64,000 bases of DNA from Sepioteuthis lessoniana (Eukaryota; Mollusca; Cephalopoda; Myopsida; Loliginidae). The stretch spans positions 112,251,879 to 112,315,878 of the forward strand of contig OY757907.1 in the NCBI GenBank assembly GCA_963585895.1, in the 5' to 3' direction. Below are positions 63,915 through 64,000 of this stretch, piece after piece. Within the stretch, counting starts at the first letter, position 1. Each line of letters starts with the position of its first letter. The notes beneath the pieces were generated by a model that saw nothing but the letters and a program-made list of their open reading frames with translations, had not been told where the DNA came from and made no database searches. Made by a program: the position numbers and the translations under genes.

Positions 63915-64000
63915 GTTAGTTGGTTAGGTTTTATATTAAACATTAGATTATTCAACGTTAAACTTTGTTCATACATATATTAAATATATATGATTTGCAA
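63915..64000 (-). repeat. Hairpin-tail unit at window end
   Basis: TTAGTTGGTTAGGTTTTATA, GATTATTCAACGTTAAAC and CATACATATATTAAATATAT match the unit of the 19-kb array; more units may lie beyond the window. Confidence 0.65.

Overview
This window looks like non-genic DNA from an animal genome, most likely a mollusc and possibly a cephalopod. That guess is an inference from three things: AT-rich DNA full of (TA)n and (CA)n microsatellites, a very high load of tRNA-derived SINEs, and Penelope-like plus several non-LTR retroelements. I found no host protein-coding gene, rRNA or functional tRNA that I can defend. Nearly every long open frame is either a retroelement or transposase relic or a translated microsatellite (poly Tyr-Ile or Cys-Val).

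The content sorts into recurring families. (1) tSINE-A and tSINE-B share a tRNA-like head with A and B boxes but have different tails. (2) HTR is my name for a hairpin-tail repeat of about 550-800 bp whose 3' end is the same hairpin tail as tSINE-B and whose middle carries a 55-bp minisatellite. (3) tSINE-E is a separate tRNA-derived SINE. (4) An RTE-like LINE is present in about a dozen 5'-truncated copies; in most of them a (GAT)n tail is preserved. (5) Two LINE families have a C-terminal zinc motif and an R2/R4/NeSL-type restriction-like endonuclease region. (6) There is a Penelope-like element with RT (YLDD) and GIY-YIG parts. (7) There are three mariner relics, one pogo-like MITE and one probable solo LTR.

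Layout: 1-10 kb is mainly SINEs and HTRs; 10.9-13 kb has a mariner and a LINE end; 14-20 kb has HTRs, a tail-unit array and SINEs; 21-22.6 kb has the best preserved endonuclease-type LINE; 23.7-26.2 kb is a cluster of RTE-like LINEs, one inverted by apparent twin priming and split by an LTR; 30.3-33 kb has two more RTE-like copies, one with a YADD motif; 37 kb has a SINE inside a SINE; 38.5 kb is a MITE; 40-42.5 kb has a mariner and a diverged RTE-like LINE; 46-48 kb and 50-53.6 kb are LINE and mariner graveyards; 53.6-56 kb is Penelope-like; 56-58 kb is microsatellite with a 430-bp palindrome; 58.7-59.2 kb is a SINE flanked by 90-bp direct repeats; 59.5-60.9 kb is a minisatellite hit by a SINE; 61.5-64 kb is LINE, HTR and SINE.

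The most useful observations are the 90-bp duplication around one SINE, the hairpin tail shared by two unrelated short retroposons (implying one common LINE helper that is not seen here), the inversion structures in the RTE-like and Penelope-like insertions, and the large palindrome.
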